A DNA stretch of 64,000 bases from Blastococcus sp. CT_GayMR19 (GTDB lineage: Bacteria > Actinomycetota > Actinomycetes > Mycobacteriales > Geodermatophilaceae), in assembly GCF_004570385.1 (NCBI RefSeq), contig NZ_SPQL01000007.1, forward strand, positions 62,001 to 126,000, written 5' to 3'. Under the pieces are notes generated by a model that worked only from the letters and a program-made list of their open reading frames with translations, was not told the origin of the DNA and made no database searches. The position numbers were made by a program, and so were the translations under genes. Positions 8,211 to 17,121 of the stretch are shown piece by piece; positions within the stretch are counted from its first letter, which is position 1; each line of letters begins with the position of its first letter.

Positions 8211-9398
8211 TCAGGTCAGCTCGGGCTTGAGCTGCACCTTGATGGTGCCGTCGCGCTTCTCCTGGAACGCCTCGTACATCTCCGGCGCCCGCGACAGCGG
8301 CACCCGGTGGGTCGCGAACGTGTCGCAGCCGAGCGGGTCGTCGTCGCCGAGCAGCGGCATGATGTCGTCGACCCAGCGCTTGATGTTGCACTGGCCCATG
8401 CGCAGCTGGATCTGCTTGTCGAAGAGCGTGAGCATCGGGATCGGGTCGGCCATGCCGCCGTACACGCCGGACAGCGAGATCGTGCCGCCGCGGCGCACGA
8501 TGTCGATGGCCGAGTAGAGCGCGTTCATCCGGTCGACGCCGGCGGTCTCCATGAGCGGCGCGGAGAGCGCCTTGGGGAGCAGGCCGGCCGCCTTCTGGAT
8601 GAAGCTCGTCGCCGGGGAGCCGTGCGCCTCCATGCCGACGGCGTCGAGCACCGAGTCCGGCCCGCGGCCGCCGGTCATGTCGCGGATGGCGTCGCCGATG
8701 TTCTCGACCTCGTTCAGGTCGACCACCTCGACGCCCAGGGCCTTCACCCGGGCCAGCCGCTCGGGCACGAGATCGACACCGATGACCCGGAAGCCCTTGT
8801 GCTTGCCGATGCGGCAGGCGAAGTCGCCGATCGGGCCCAGCCCGAGGACGACGAGGGTGCCGCCCTCGGGCACGTTCGCGTACTCCACGCCCTGCCAGGC
8901 GGTGGGCAGGATGTCGGAGAGGTAGGCGAACCGGTCGTCCGGCGGCCCCTCGGGCAACCTGATGTGGGTGAACTGCGCCTGCGGCACCCGCAGGTACTCG
9001 GCCTGGCCGCCGGCGACCTCGCCGTAGAGCTTCGAGAAGCCGAACAGTGCCGCGCCCATGCCCTGGTCGCGCACCTGCGTCGTCTCGCACTGGGTGTAGA
9101 GCTGCTGCCGGCACATCCAGCAGTTGCCGCAGGAGATCTGGAACGGGATGGCCACGCGGTCCCCGACCTTCAGGTCGCCGCACTCCGAGCCGACCTCGAC
9201 GACCTGGCCCATGTTCTCGTGGCCGAGGATGTTGCCCTTGCCCATGAACGGGGCCATCGGCTCGTAGAGGTGCAGGTCGGAGCCGCAGATGTTGGTCGTG
9301 GTGACGCGGATGACGGCGTCGGTCGGAGCCTCCACGAACGGGTCGGGCACGTCCTCCACCGATACCTGCCGGACGCCCTGCCAGGTCACTGCCTTCAT
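8211..9398 (-). CDS. Zinc-dependent alcohol dehydrogenase (formaldehyde dehydrogenase-like MDR)
   Basis: A 395-residue medium-chain dehydrogenase that oxidises an alcohol or aldehyde with NAD(P). Catalytic zinc ligands are in CGSDLH (39-44) and GHENMG (59-64); the structural-zinc cysteines appear as CGNCWMC...C (about 92-106). The coenzyme motif GLGPIG is near 190. The long insertion and the LGCDTFATH region resemble glutathione-independent formaldehyde dehydrogenases. ATG 9398 is chosen over an upstream open stretch because MKAVTWQG is the standard family start and AGGTGG precedes it. Divergent from the methyltransferase at 9503. Confidence 0.92.
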   Translation of the reverse strand: MKAVTWQGVRQVSVEDVPDPFVEAPTDAVIRVTTTNICGSDLHLYEPMAPFMGKGNILGHENMGQVVEVGSECGDLKVGDRVAIPFQISCGNCWMCRQQLYTQCETTQVRDQGMGAALFGFSKLYGEVAGGQAEYLRVPQAQFTHIRLPEGPPDDRFAYLSDILPTAWQGVEYANVPEGGTLVVLGLGPIGDFACRIGKHKGFRVIGVDLVPERLARVKALGVEVVDLNEVENIGDAIRDMTGGRGPDSVLDAVGMEAHGSPATSFIQKAAGLLPKALSAPLMETAGVDRMNALYSAIDIVRRGGTISLSGVYGGMADPIPMLTLFDKQIQLRMGQCNIKRWVDDIMPLLGDDDPLGCDTFATHRVPLSRAPEMYEAFQEKRDGTIKVQLKPELT

Positions 9399-9502
9399 GT
9401 GGTGCCACCTTCGGTCTCGACGAATTCCCCTGGGTGGCGGGTGCCCGTGACCTGCATGTCGAAACGACGTCCCGCCCCGGGCTTCGCTGGCATGCTGCCC
9501 GG

Positions 9503-9949
9503 ATGGCTGGTCAGGGGCCACCGGGGCGCCTGTCGGCCCGGCTCGCGGCGATCGTCGACGCCCTCCCCGTGGGACCCGGGCTGCGCGTCCTCGAGATCGG
9601 TTGCGGCCCGGGTGCGGCGGCCCGCGCGGTCGCCGCCCGCATCGGAACAGGCCATGTGCTCGCCATCGATCGGTCCGCGGCAGCGGTCGCGCAGGCCGCG
9701 GCCGCCTCGGGAGAGGCCATCGCCTCGGGGCGGATGAGCGTCCGGCAGGTCGCCGCCGAGGACTTCGCTCTCGAGCCGGGCGAGCAGCCCTACGACCTGG
9801 CCTTCGCCGTACGCGTGGGCGCACTCGACGGCCGGCATCCCGAGCTGCGGGAGCGCGTGCGCCGTGCGGTGGCCGCCGCCCTGACCGAGGACGGGCGCCT
9901 GTTCATCGACGGCGGGGATCCTCTCCGCGAGGTCCCGCTGTTCCGGTAG
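9503..9949 (+). CDS. Small class I SAM-dependent methyltransferase
   Basis: A 148-residue Rossmann methyltransferase. Motif I is clear, RVLEIGCGPGAAARA (about 28-42), followed by the acidic strand end HVLAIDRS (52-59). It is shorter than most members (usually 190 or more), ending soon after the fourth strand, so it may lack part of the substrate cap. Substrate unknown; no operon partner is evident. Confidence 0.8.
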   Translation: MAGQGPPGRLSARLAAIVDALPVGPGLRVLEIGCGPGAAARAVAARIGTGHVLAIDRSAAAVAQAAAASGEAIASGRMSVRQVAAEDFALEPGEQPYDLAFAVRVGALDGRHPELRERVRRAVAAALTEDGRLFIDGGDPLREVPLFR

Positions 9950-9955
9950 CGCGAG

Positions 9956-10002
9956 CGGAGGCCGTGGGATCCGGAACCCGCGAGGGGTGTCACCCCACAG
10001 CG
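9956..10002 (-). repeat. Decayed partial copy of tRNA-Ser (3' half)
   Basis: Forty-seven bases match the 3' half of the tRNA-Ser gene at 11061-11106 with 40 identities, six substitutions and one inserted base (my hand alignment). The T-arm and the long variable arm are both recognisable (GTGGGAT..., then GGGTGT...ACCCCA.AGCG as read on the plus strand) in the same orientation as the intact gene. The match stops before the anticodon stem. It lies 1.06 kb beyond the 3' end of the tRNA, on the side where an integrated element would be. Confidence 0.65.
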
Positions 10003-10087
10003 TCCCGGCCGGTCCCCGGGGACGAGGGACGCATGTGCCCCGGATAGCGTCGGTGGAGCTCCCGACGGACCGACCCGAGGTGTTCGA

Positions 10088-11059
10088 GTGTCATCAGGCA
10101 ACGCCCGTCCGGCCACCCCGTCCGACGGCGGGGACGCCGTCCTGGCGGCCGCCCTGCGCGCCGCGGCGCGCACCCGCGCCCTGGGGATGCACTACTACGG
10201 CCACCTCCTCGGGATCGCGAGTTCCCGGCCCGACGAGGGCCGGCCGCGGCCGCACCTGGATCCCGATCCCGCTGTCATCCCGGACGTCGTCCCGCCGGTC
10301 GCGCTCGCCGCGATCGCCGACCTGGCCGTCGGCTCGGCCGTGCGCGCCGCGCTCGGCGCCGGGCGGCGACTCGGCACGGCCAGCCTCACCCTGCACCACG
10401 TCGGGTCCTCCGCCCGCGCCCCCGTGCGCGCCGATCCGACCCTGCTCTGGGCCGACAGCGACACCGGTGACGGCCTGGCCCGCTGCGATCTGCGGGACGC
10501 CCGCGGTGAACTGGTCGGCGCTGCCCAGGGCTGGTTCCTGGCCCTGCCCGTGCCCGACGGGCGGCAGCTCCCGCCCCTGCCGTGGGAGCGGGAACCGGCA
10601 CCGACGATCGAGGCGCTGGCCGAGGCGGACCTGGACGAGCGCGAGCGCGCAGCGGTGACGGCCACGCTCCGGGCGCACGAACGGGCGCGCGAGCGCGGGA
10701 CGTCGACCGCGGAGGAACTGACCTCCCCCGTCTGGTCGGAGTCCACTGCCGAGGGCACCGCGCAGGGGACGATGCAGGTCGGGCCCGAAGTGACCAACCG
10801 CGTGGGCCACGTGCAGGGCGGCGCGCTCTACGGCATCGCGCTGGCCGCCGCCGCGCGCGCCGTGGGCCCGGGCATGGAGGTCGCCGAGGGCCACTACCAG
10901 TTCGTCCGGCCCGCCGACGGCGAGCGGATCGTCGTCGACGGCGCGGTCCTGCGCCGCGGCCGCGCCGCCGCCTTCGCCGAGGCGAGCCTGTCGGTGGAGG
11001 GACGGCGGGTCGGCGTCGCTCGCTTCGCCTTCCGCCCGCCCCTCGGCGGAAACGGATGA
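10088..11059 (+). CDS. Tandem hotdog-fold (PaaI/acyl-CoA thioesterase-like) protein
   Basis: A 323-residue protein (GTG 10088) that looks like two hotdog domains in tandem: residues about 25-160, and about 200-318 with NRVGHVQGGALYGIALAAA, the PaaI-like helix-and-turn with the usual HGG changed to QGG. A probable role is thioester hydrolysis or acyl-CoA binding. There is no signal peptide. The gene lies exactly between the intact tRNA-Ser and its decayed copy. Function assignment is at fold level only. Confidence 0.7.
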   Translation: MSSGNARPATPSDGGDAVLAAALRAAARTRALGMHYYGHLLGIASSRPDEGRPRPHLDPDPAVIPDVVPPVALAAIADLAVGSAVRAALGAGRRLGTASLTLHHVGSSARAPVRADPTLLWADSDTGDGLARCDLRDARGELVGAAQGWFLALPVPDGRQLPPLPWEREPAPTIEALAEADLDERERAAVTATLRAHERARERGTSTAEELTSPVWSESTAEGTAQGTMQVGPEVTNRVGHVQGGALYGIALAAAARAVGPGMEVAEGHYQFVRPADGERIVVDGAVLRRGRAAAFAEASLSVEGRRVGVARFAFRPPLGGNG

Positions 11060-11060
11060 G

Positions 11061-11147
11061 CGGAGGGCGTGGGATTCGAACCCACGATGGGTGTTACCCC
11101 ATAGCGGTTTTCAAGACCGCCGCCATCGGCCACTAGGCGAGCCCTCC
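11061..11147 (-). tRNA. tRNA-Ser (anticodon UGA)
   Basis: An 87-base class II tRNA. The acceptor arms are GGAGGGC (11147-11141) and GCCCTCC (11068-11062) with discriminator G at 11061. The anticodon stem-loop reads GCGGT-CTTGAAA-ACCGC with anticodon TGA. A long variable arm (TATGGGGTAACACCCATC) and a T-loop of GTTCGAATC are present. CCA is not encoded. Confidence 0.96.
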
Positions 11148-11234
11148 CGGCGGGTCAGAGGCTAGTGCCCCGACGTCCGCCGCCCAGTCCTGCCCGTCGC
11201 GATGACGCTCCGGCCGGCAGGCCGGGCCCGCCGA

Positions 11235-11942
11235 TCACACCGCGACAGCGGTGACGAACACGCAGATCCCCTCGCCCTGGTCGGCCCGCGCTCGCAGACC
11301 GATGGCTGCCAGCAGTGCGGTCTCGATGCGATGGACCAGTTGCCGCAGGCCGTGGTACTCGGTGTCGCCGCCCCTGGTCACCACGATCTGGTCGAACCCC
11401 GCCAGCCGGACGTGCTCGGTCAGCATCCAGTGCGGCAGGATCGAGATGTGGCCGGGCTGGTAGTAGTGCCTCGGCCCGAACAGGTACGGCGCCCCCCGGA
11501 GCAGCATCTTCAGCCGTGAGTGCGGGTGCGCCACGTTCGGGGTGCTGACCAGGAGCTTGTCCCCGGGGCGGAGCATCGACCGGATCGACCGGAGCACCCC
11601 GCGCGGGTTCTCCACGTGCTCCAGCGTCTCGACGCACACCACCATGTCGAAGGGGCCGCGGGTGTCGTCGGTCCACTCCGGGTGGTCCAGGTCGAGCCGG
11701 AAGATCCACTCGTGCGGCGGGTCGAGATCGGTCGGGACGACGTCGAACCCGGCGTCGCGGAGCCGCAGCGCCAGGGAACCGCAGCCGGCCCCGACCTCGA
11801 GCACCCGCCCGCCGTCCGGAAGGGCCGCCCGCGCCAGCTCCACGGCGTACTCGTGCACGCCCGGCGCCGCGTGGATGTCGTGGCCCTTGTAGGACCGGGC
11901 GGTAGCCGTTCGCTGGACGGTCTCGAGCTCAGCCGCTGCCAC
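11235..11942 (-). CDS. Class I SAM-dependent methyltransferase
   Basis: A 235-residue methyltransferase of the Methyltransf_23/UbiG-like group. Motif I RVLEVGAGCGSLALRL lies at about 46-61, the acidic residue after strand 2 is in VVPTDLD (68-74), and VVCVETLEHVENP (100-112) is the typical post-motif II segment. The start is GTG 11942. The residues YYQPGHISILPHWM near 165 resemble methyltransferases acting on small lipids or sugars, but the substrate is unknown. Confidence 0.85.
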   Translation of the reverse strand: MAAAELETVQRTATARSYKGHDIHAAPGVHEYAVELARAALPDGGRVLEVGAGCGSLALRLRDAGFDVVPTDLDPPHEWIFRLDLDHPEWTDDTRGPFDMVVCVETLEHVENPRGVLRSIRSMLRPGDKLLVSTPNVAHPHSRLKMLLRGAPYLFGPRHYYQPGHISILPHWMLTEHVRLAGFDQIVVTRGGDTEYHGLRQLVHRIETALLAAIGLRARADQGEGICVFVTAVAV

Positions 11943-12021
11943 GTGGTCAGACTCCCACGCACCGGGGCAGAACGCGGCGCCGGACCACGTCGGTGGTCCG
12001 GCGCCGGGCGCGTCGCCGGCG

Positions 12022-13746
12022 TCAGCGACGGCGCGGAGGAGCCTTCTTCTTGACCGGCGCCTTCTTGACCGCTGCCTTCTTGACCGGCGCCTTCTTGACC
12101 GACGCCTTCACGACCGGTGCCTTCTTCACCGGTGCCTTCACGACGACGGTCTTGCAGGTCACCTTCGCGACGCGGTGCCCACGCACCCGGACGATGCGGG
12201 TGGTGCAGGTGCGCACGGTCCGCGACGGCGTCGGGGCCACGACCGGCGCGGGCGCCGGGGCAGGGGCGACCCGCGGGGCCGGAGCCGGAGCCGGAGCCGG
12301 GGCCGGGGCCGGGGGCGGCGGAGGGGGCGGCGGCGGCGTGACGACCGTGGCCCCCGTGCGCGCCGATTCCGAGCCGCCGGCGACCGTCGAGACGGCCCAG
12401 CCGTGCGCGCTCCCCACGCCGCGATCGGTGTAGGAGGTGCTCGTTCCCGTCGAGATGAGGACGCCGTCGCGGTAGACGTTGTACGCGGCGGCCCCCGCCG
12501 CTGCGGTCCACGACAGCGCGACGTCGGCTCCGCTCACCAGAGCCTGCGGGGAGGTGGGGGCGGCGGGCGTGGGCGGCGCCGGAGGCAGGCCCGTCAGGCC
12601 GAGCAGCCCGGCCGGGTCGACGACGCCGTAGCCGGTGTCGTTGTCGTAGCCCGGGGCCTGGACGTCGGTCGCGGTGCTCTGCAGCGCGCCGCGGACCTGC
12701 GCGACGGTCGCGCCCGGGTGGCCGGCGACGAACCGGGCGACGAGCCCGGCCACGTGCGGGGCGGCCATCGAGGTGCCGCTCCGGGAGACGTAGCCCTGGG
12801 CGGGGTCGGTGGACAGGACCGAGACGCCGGGGGCGGAGATGAAGTTGGTCGGGCCGGTGTAGCTGAACGAGGCCGGGGCGCCGGTGTTGTCGGTCGCGGC
12901 CACGGCGATCGCGCCGGACGTGGCGGCCGGGTAGTTGACCGTGTTCCCCGTGGCGCGGTTGTTGCCGGCGGCCACGACGACCGTCACGCCGCGGTCGACC
13001 GCGTACTGCACGACCGTGTCGTAGACGGGGTTGTAGGGCCCGCCCAGGCTCATGTTGATGACCGAGGCGCCGTTGTCGACCGCGTGGATGACCCCGCGGG
13101 CCACCGCGTCGGACGTTCCGCTGCCGTTCGCCGTCAGCACCCGCACCGGCATCACCGAGGCACTGCTGATGCCCGTGACGCCGAGCCCGTTCTGGCCGAC
13201 GGCGGCGATCTGGCCGGCGACATGGGTGCCGTGCCCGTTCGGGTCGACGCAGCCCGTGCCGGCCGGGTCCACGGTCGCGGCGTCGGACGCGAAGTCCGCG
13301 CCGAGGTCACAGCGCACGCGACCGGCCAGGTCCTCGTGCGCGGCCAGGACGCCGGTGTCGAGCACCGCGACCAGCTGGGTGGCGCCGTCCGGAGCGGTCG
13401 GGGGGAGGGCGTCGATCCCCAGGGTGTCGAGCGCCCACTGGCTGCTCCGCAGCGGGTCGGGGGTGCCGGCCAGCGCGACAGGGGTGGTGACGGCGACGCT
13501 CTCCGTGCCCGGCTGCGCCTCGAGCTGCTCGGTGACCCGCTCGACCTGGCTCGCCGGAACCGTGCGGCTGACCACCTCGGCACCGTCGCCGTCGACGATC
13601 ACCGCGGACACCGTCTGCAGGGGGCCCCCGGAGGGAGCCGGGGCGGCCAGCGCCGCGGGCGTCGCGCTCTCCATGGCGACCACCGCCACGAGACCGAATG
13701 CCGCCACGAGGCCTGTGCCCCGCAGCTTCCGACTGACTGTGCCCAC
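12022..13746 (-). CDS. Secreted subtilisin-like serine protease (S8) with FnIII and Lys/Ala-rich tail
   Basis: A 574-residue exported protease (GTG 13746). Order: signal peptide (1-35, basic SRKLR, then GLVAAFGLVAVVAM and ALAAPA), an I9-type inhibitor propeptide (about 42-95), the catalytic domain with Asp130 (AVLDTG), His172 (GHGTHVAG), Asn262 (AAGNN) and Ser326 (SGTSMAAPHV), then a fibronectin type III-like domain (about 365-445), a Pro/Ala linker with PAPAPA repeats, and a very basic C-terminus of repeated KKAPV units ending RRR. The tail may bind the anionic cell wall or nucleic acid. There is no LPxTG motif. Probable role: extracellular proteolysis. Confidence 0.93.
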   Translation of the reverse strand: MGTVSRKLRGTGLVAAFGLVAVVAMESATPAALAAPAPSGGPLQTVSAVIVDGDGAEVVSRTVPASQVERVTEQLEAQPGTESVAVTTPVALAGTPDPLRSSQWALDTLGIDALPPTAPDGATQLVAVLDTGVLAAHEDLAGRVRCDLGADFASDAATVDPAGTGCVDPNGHGTHVAGQIAAVGQNGLGVTGISSASVMPVRVLTANGSGTSDAVARGVIHAVDNGASVINMSLGGPYNPVYDTVVQYAVDRGVTVVVAAGNNRATGNTVNYPAATSGAIAVAATDNTGAPASFSYTGPTNFISAPGVSVLSTDPAQGYVSRSGTSMAAPHVAGLVARFVAGHPGATVAQVRGALQSTATDVQAPGYDNDTGYGVVDPAGLLGLTGLPPAPPTPAAPTSPQALVSGADVALSWTAAAGAAAYNVYRDGVLISTGTSTSYTDRGVGSAHGWAVSTVAGGSESARTGATVVTPPPPPPPPPAPAPAPAPAPAPRVAPAPAPAPVVAPTPSRTVRTCTTRIVRVRGHRVAKVTCKTVVVKAPVKKAPVVKASVKKAPVKKAAVKKAPVKKKAPPRRR

Positions 13747-14128
13747 GTTGTCCGCTCCCGGCTGTGCTCGTGCTGCTCGTGCCAGGGGTATCGACACGAG
13801 CGGGAGCGGACTGGAGTCCCGAACGGATGATTTCCGGACGGGCGCCGCCGATGTCCGGGTGCGCACACCCCGGGCGCCGCAGGGATCATGACCGCGAGGA
13901 GCGCGCACGCCACGTGCCCACGGCCGGGCTCGGCCGCGGCGCAGGGGGGTGGGCCACCTGGTGGCCGCGACCCGGTCCCCTGGCGGTCGGCCAGGTGCAC
14001 GGGGCCACCGGGCGGATGGCGCGGTGGGCTGGTCCTGCTGCTGGCCGTGCCCGTGGCCCAGGCGGTGGCGAGGCTGGCCACCGCACGCCCCCGCCTGGTC
14101 GACGCCGCCGCCTGGCAGCGGCCCGTCG

Positions 14129-14158
14129 TTGACACTCAGGAATCGATGGACTTATGGT
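14129..14158 (+). promoter_or_regulatory. Promoter of the cupin-eutA-MFS unit
   Basis: TTGACA at 14129-14134 and TATGGT at 14153-14158 are separated by 18 bases. The -10 overlaps the operator core that begins at 14155, so a bound repressor would block RNA polymerase. Confidence 0.6.
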
Positions 14159-14167
14159 CCTACCAAT
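14154..14167. promoter_or_regulatory. GntR/FadR-type operator, site 1
   Basis: ATGGTCCTACCAAT contains an exact TGGT-N3-ACCA core at 14155-14165. It lies 76 bases before the cupin start and overlaps the -10 hexamer. It matches the recurring operator of this region. Confidence 0.7.
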
Positions 14168-14242
14168 ACGTTGCGGTTCCGGGGCACCGCCCCGTTCATC
14201 CCGGCGCGCCCTGGCTGGCGCGCCTGACCAGGAAGGCCGCCC

Positions 14243-15364
14243 ATGGCCAAGGACGCACTCGTCAACAAGGACCTGGCGGCGAAGTTCGCCACCGAGAAGG
14301 ACTCCCCGTACACCCGCTGGGTGGCCGACGAGGGCCTGGACATCATCGCGGCGCACTACGTGGCCGACCTCAAGGAGGTCGAGCTCAAGCCGTGGGCACG
14401 TCGCGGCGGCAAGGGCGTCTTCATCAATCACGAGGCCAGCCGCACGTCGAACGACTGCTACGTGGCCGAGATCCCGGCCGGGGGTGAGCTCGCCCCGCAG
14501 CGCCAGCTGTTCGAGGAGATGATCCTGGTCCTCTCCGGCCACGGCTCCACGAAGGTGTGGAACGACAGCGGCGCCGAGGTCACCTTCGAGTGGGGCCCGG
14601 GCGCACTGTTCGCCATCCCCCTCAACGCCAACCACCAGCACTTCAACGGCTCGGGCAACGAGACCGCGCGCTTCGTCTCCTCGACCAACGCCCCGGGGAT
14701 CATCAACCTCTACGACGACATCGAGTTCGTGTTCGGCACCGCGCACGACTTCCCGAAGCGCTTCAACGGCGAGCCGGACTACTTCGCGCCCAAGGGCGAG
14801 CAGAAGGGCCTGCTGCTCGACACCAACTTCGTCGCCGACTCGATCAACCTGCCGCTGATCGAGGCCAAGGAGCGCGGCGCCGGAGGCGGGCACATCCGCT
14901 TCAACATGGCCAAGGGCTCGATGAACAGCCACATCTCGCAGTTCCCGACGGCCACGTACAAGAAGGGCCACCGCCACGGCCCCGGCGCACACGTGATCAT
15001 CCTGTCCGGCGAGGGCTACAGCCTCATGTGGCCCGAGGGCGAGGAGCCCACGCGCTACGAGTGGGGCCCCGGCACGCTGATCGTTCCGCCGAACATGTGG
15101 TACCACCAGCACTTCAACACCGGGACCGAGCCGGCCCGCTACCTCGCCTTCAAGCACGAGGTCGTGTCCATCCGGAACGCGCAGGGTGTGCCGAAGGCCT
15201 GGATCAGCCAGCGCATCGGCGGCGACCAGATCGACTACGCCGACGAGTCGTCCTACGTCCGCGAGACGTTCAAGGAGGCCCTGGCCAAGCACGGCCTCGA
15301 GCCGCAGATGGACAAGGCGTACGAGCAGGAGCAGGAGAACCTGCCGCCCAAGTCGGCTGCCTGA
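14243..15364 (+). CDS. Bicupin protein
   Basis: A 373-residue double cupin, the fold of gentisate 1,2-dioxygenase and oxalate decarboxylase. The first barrel (about 75-165) ends in LNANHQHFNGSG; the second (about 235-330) has the metal motif GHRHGPGAHVIILSGEGYSL and NMWYHQHFNTGTEPA, so the C-terminal barrel keeps the His-x-His...Glu/His set expected for a metal site. In the first barrel the His pair is replaced (PQRQLFEEM), so it is probably structural. It heads a plus-strand unit with the eutA-like gene and an MFS transporter, under operator site 1. It could be a ring-cleaving dioxygenase; the substrate is unknown. Confidence 0.85.
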   Translation: MAKDALVNKDLAAKFATEKDSPYTRWVADEGLDIIAAHYVADLKEVELKPWARRGGKGVFINHEASRTSNDCYVAEIPAGGELAPQRQLFEEMILVLSGHGSTKVWNDSGAEVTFEWGPGALFAIPLNANHQHFNGSGNETARFVSSTNAPGIINLYDDIEFVFGTAHDFPKRFNGEPDYFAPKGEQKGLLLDTNFVADSINLPLIEAKERGAGGGHIRFNMAKGSMNSHISQFPTATYKKGHRHGPGAHVIILSGEGYSLMWPEGEEPTRYEWGPGTLIVPPNMWYHQHFNTGTEPARYLAFKHEVVSIRNAQGVPKAWISQRIGGDQIDYADESSYVRETFKEALAKHGLEPQMDKAYEQEQENLPPKSAA

Positions 15365-15439
15365 TCCCACCGCTGTTCCACCCCGACGTGCGGTCCGCCC
15401 TTCGCTGGCGGACCGCACGTCGTCGTTCGAGGAGTTCCC

Positions 15440-17089
15440 GTGACGCATCCGCACCACCATCACGACCACGACCACGACCACAGCCACGGCCACGGCGCCG
15501 AGGAACCCGTCTACGGCCGTGAGCACGCCGAGCCGCAGGCGGTGCACTCGACGTTCACGCCCGACCACGACCACGACCACGACGACGCCGACCTGCCGCT
15601 CGAGGACAACCCGATCTGGCAGCAGGACAACGTCACGCTGCACAGCGTCGGCATGGACATCGGGAGCTCCGGCACGCAGGTCGTGTTCAGCCGGCTGCAC
15701 CTGCGGCGGATCGGCGAGGAGCTCACCAGCCGCTACATCGTCATCAGCCGCGACACCGTCTACCGCTCCCCGGTCGCCCTGACCCCCTACGCCAGCAGCG
15801 AGGCGATCGACGCCGAGGCGCTCGGCTCGATCATCGACCGGGCGTACGGCGAGGCCCGCATCGGTCCGGAGGAGATCGACACCGGCGTGGTGATCCTGAC
15901 CGGCGAGGCGCTGCGCCGCCGCAACGCCGAGGCCATCGCCGGCGTGCTGGCCGAGCGCGGCGGGGAGCTCGTCACGGCCACGGCCGGGCACAACATGGAG
16001 GCGATGCTGGCCGCCTACGGTTCCGGTGCCGCCAAGGTGTCCTACGACGAGGGGCTCCGCATCCTCAACGTCGACATCGGCGGAGGGACGACGAAGCTCG
16101 CCCTCCTCGACCGCGGCCGAGTCCTGCAGACGGCCGCGGTGCACGTCGGCGGCCGCCTGCAGGTCGTGGACGACGAAGGCCGCATCGTCCGGCTCGACCC
16201 CGCCGGCCGCGACCACGCCGCCCGGGCGGGCCACCACTGGGACCTCGGCGACACGGCACGGCCCGACCAGATCGAGGAGGTGGCCGAGGGGATGGCCGAC
16301 GTCCTCGTGGCCGCCCTCACCGCCGACCCGCTGCCGGACGCCGTCGAGGCGCTGCTCCTCACCGATCCCCTCGGCCCGCCGGACGGCGTCGACGGGGTGA
16401 TGTTCTCCGGCGGCGTCGCGGAGTACGTCTACGACCGGGAGAGCCGGCTGTTCGGCGACCTCGGCGGACCGCTCGGCCGGGCCATCCGCCGGCGGATCGA
16501 CTCGGGCGCGCTGCCCTTCCCGCTGCTGCCGGCGGGCGAGTGCATCCGGGCCACGGCGCTGGGGGCGTCGGAGTACAGCGTCCAGCTCAGCGGCAACACC
16601 GGCTGGATCTCCGACCCGGACGCCCTGCTCCCCCGCCGGAACCTGCAGGTCCTGCGCCCGGTCTACGAGCTCGGGGACGACGTCGACGCCGATGCCGTGG
16701 CGGCCGCCGTCCGCCGGCACCTCGTCGCGCTGGACGCGGTCCACGCCGACGCCGACCTCGCGCTGGCGATGTCCTGGGAGGGGCTGCCCAGCTACCGGCG
16801 GCTGTTCCCGTTCGCCTGTGGCATCCGCGACGGCCTGGCCGACCGCCTCGCCCAGGGACGGCCGATCTACGTGATGCTCGACGGCGACGTCGCCATGACC
16901 CTGGGCCGGCTGCTGCACGACGAGCTCGGCGTCACCACGGGCCTGCTGGTCGTGGACGGGCTGGCGCTGCGCGACTTCGACTACATCGACATCGGCCGCG
17001 TACGGCACCCGTCCAACACCGTGCCGGTCACCATCAAGTCGCTGGTGTTCGAGGCGGACCCGCACCACAGCCAGGTACCGACGGCCTAG
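15440..17089 (+). CDS. eutA: EutA-family ethanolamine ammonia-lyase reactivase-like ATPase
   Basis: A 549-residue member of the EutA family, actin/Hsp70-fold ATPases that reactivate the B12-dependent ethanolamine ammonia-lyase by exchanging damaged cofactor. The fold's phosphate loops are visible: GMDIGSSGTQVVFSRL (71-86) and VDIGGGTTKLAL (211-222), with the family blocks LTGEALRRRNAE (153-164), TATAGHNMEAML (179-190) and FSGGVAEYVYD further on. Odd: an extra ~55-residue N-terminus very rich in His and Asp (residues 4-18 and 41-49), a likely metal-binding tail, which makes the protein longer than the usual ~470. No eutB or eutC is present in the window, so its client is probably another enzyme, perhaps the preceding cupin. 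GTG 15440 follows GAGGAG. Confidence 0.8.
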   Translation: MTHPHHHHDHDHDHSHGHGAEEPVYGREHAEPQAVHSTFTPDHDHDHDDADLPLEDNPIWQQDNVTLHSVGMDIGSSGTQVVFSRLHLRRIGEELTSRYIVISRDTVYRSPVALTPYASSEAIDAEALGSIIDRAYGEARIGPEEIDTGVVILTGEALRRRNAEAIAGVLAERGGELVTATAGHNMEAMLAAYGSGAAKVSYDEGLRILNVDIGGGTTKLALLDRGRVLQTAAVHVGGRLQVVDDEGRIVRLDPAGRDHAARAGHHWDLGDTARPDQIEEVAEGMADVLVAALTADPLPDAVEALLLTDPLGPPDGVDGVMFSGGVAEYVYDRESRLFGDLGGPLGRAIRRRIDSGALPFPLLPAGECIRATALGASEYSVQLSGNTGWISDPDALLPRRNLQVLRPVYELGDDVDADAVAAAVRRHLVALDAVHADADLALAMSWEGLPSYRRLFPFACGIRDGLADRLAQGRPIYVMLDGDVAMTLGRLLHDELGVTTGLLVVDGLALRDFDYIDIGRVRHPSNTVPVTIKSLVFEADPHHSQVPTA

Positions 17090-17121
17090 AGCCGCGCAGT
17101 GAGGAACAGGAGCCGCATCCG

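Larger units (their letters stand above)
13747..14242. other. Non-coding 496-base gap at the left edge of the accessory region
   Basis: No convincing gene: open frames here lack ribosome sites and recognisable features. The right part holds the promoter and operator of the cupin/eutA unit (14129-14167). The rest separates the protease from the accessory region and shows no repeat or attachment site that I can see. Confidence 0.6.

Noticed and set aside
7182-9737. An 851-codon plus-strand frame opposite the alcohol dehydrogenase
   Set aside because: The minus-strand dehydrogenase has complete zinc and NAD motifs; the shadow has none.
13888-14487. Plus-strand frame with one hydrophobic stretch before the first bicupin
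   Set aside because: It runs through the promoter and operator and far into the bicupin gene, and has no ribosome site.
15440-17089. Ethanolamine utilisation locus
   Set aside because: Only a EutA homologue is present; no eutB, eutC, permease or shell protein genes are visible.
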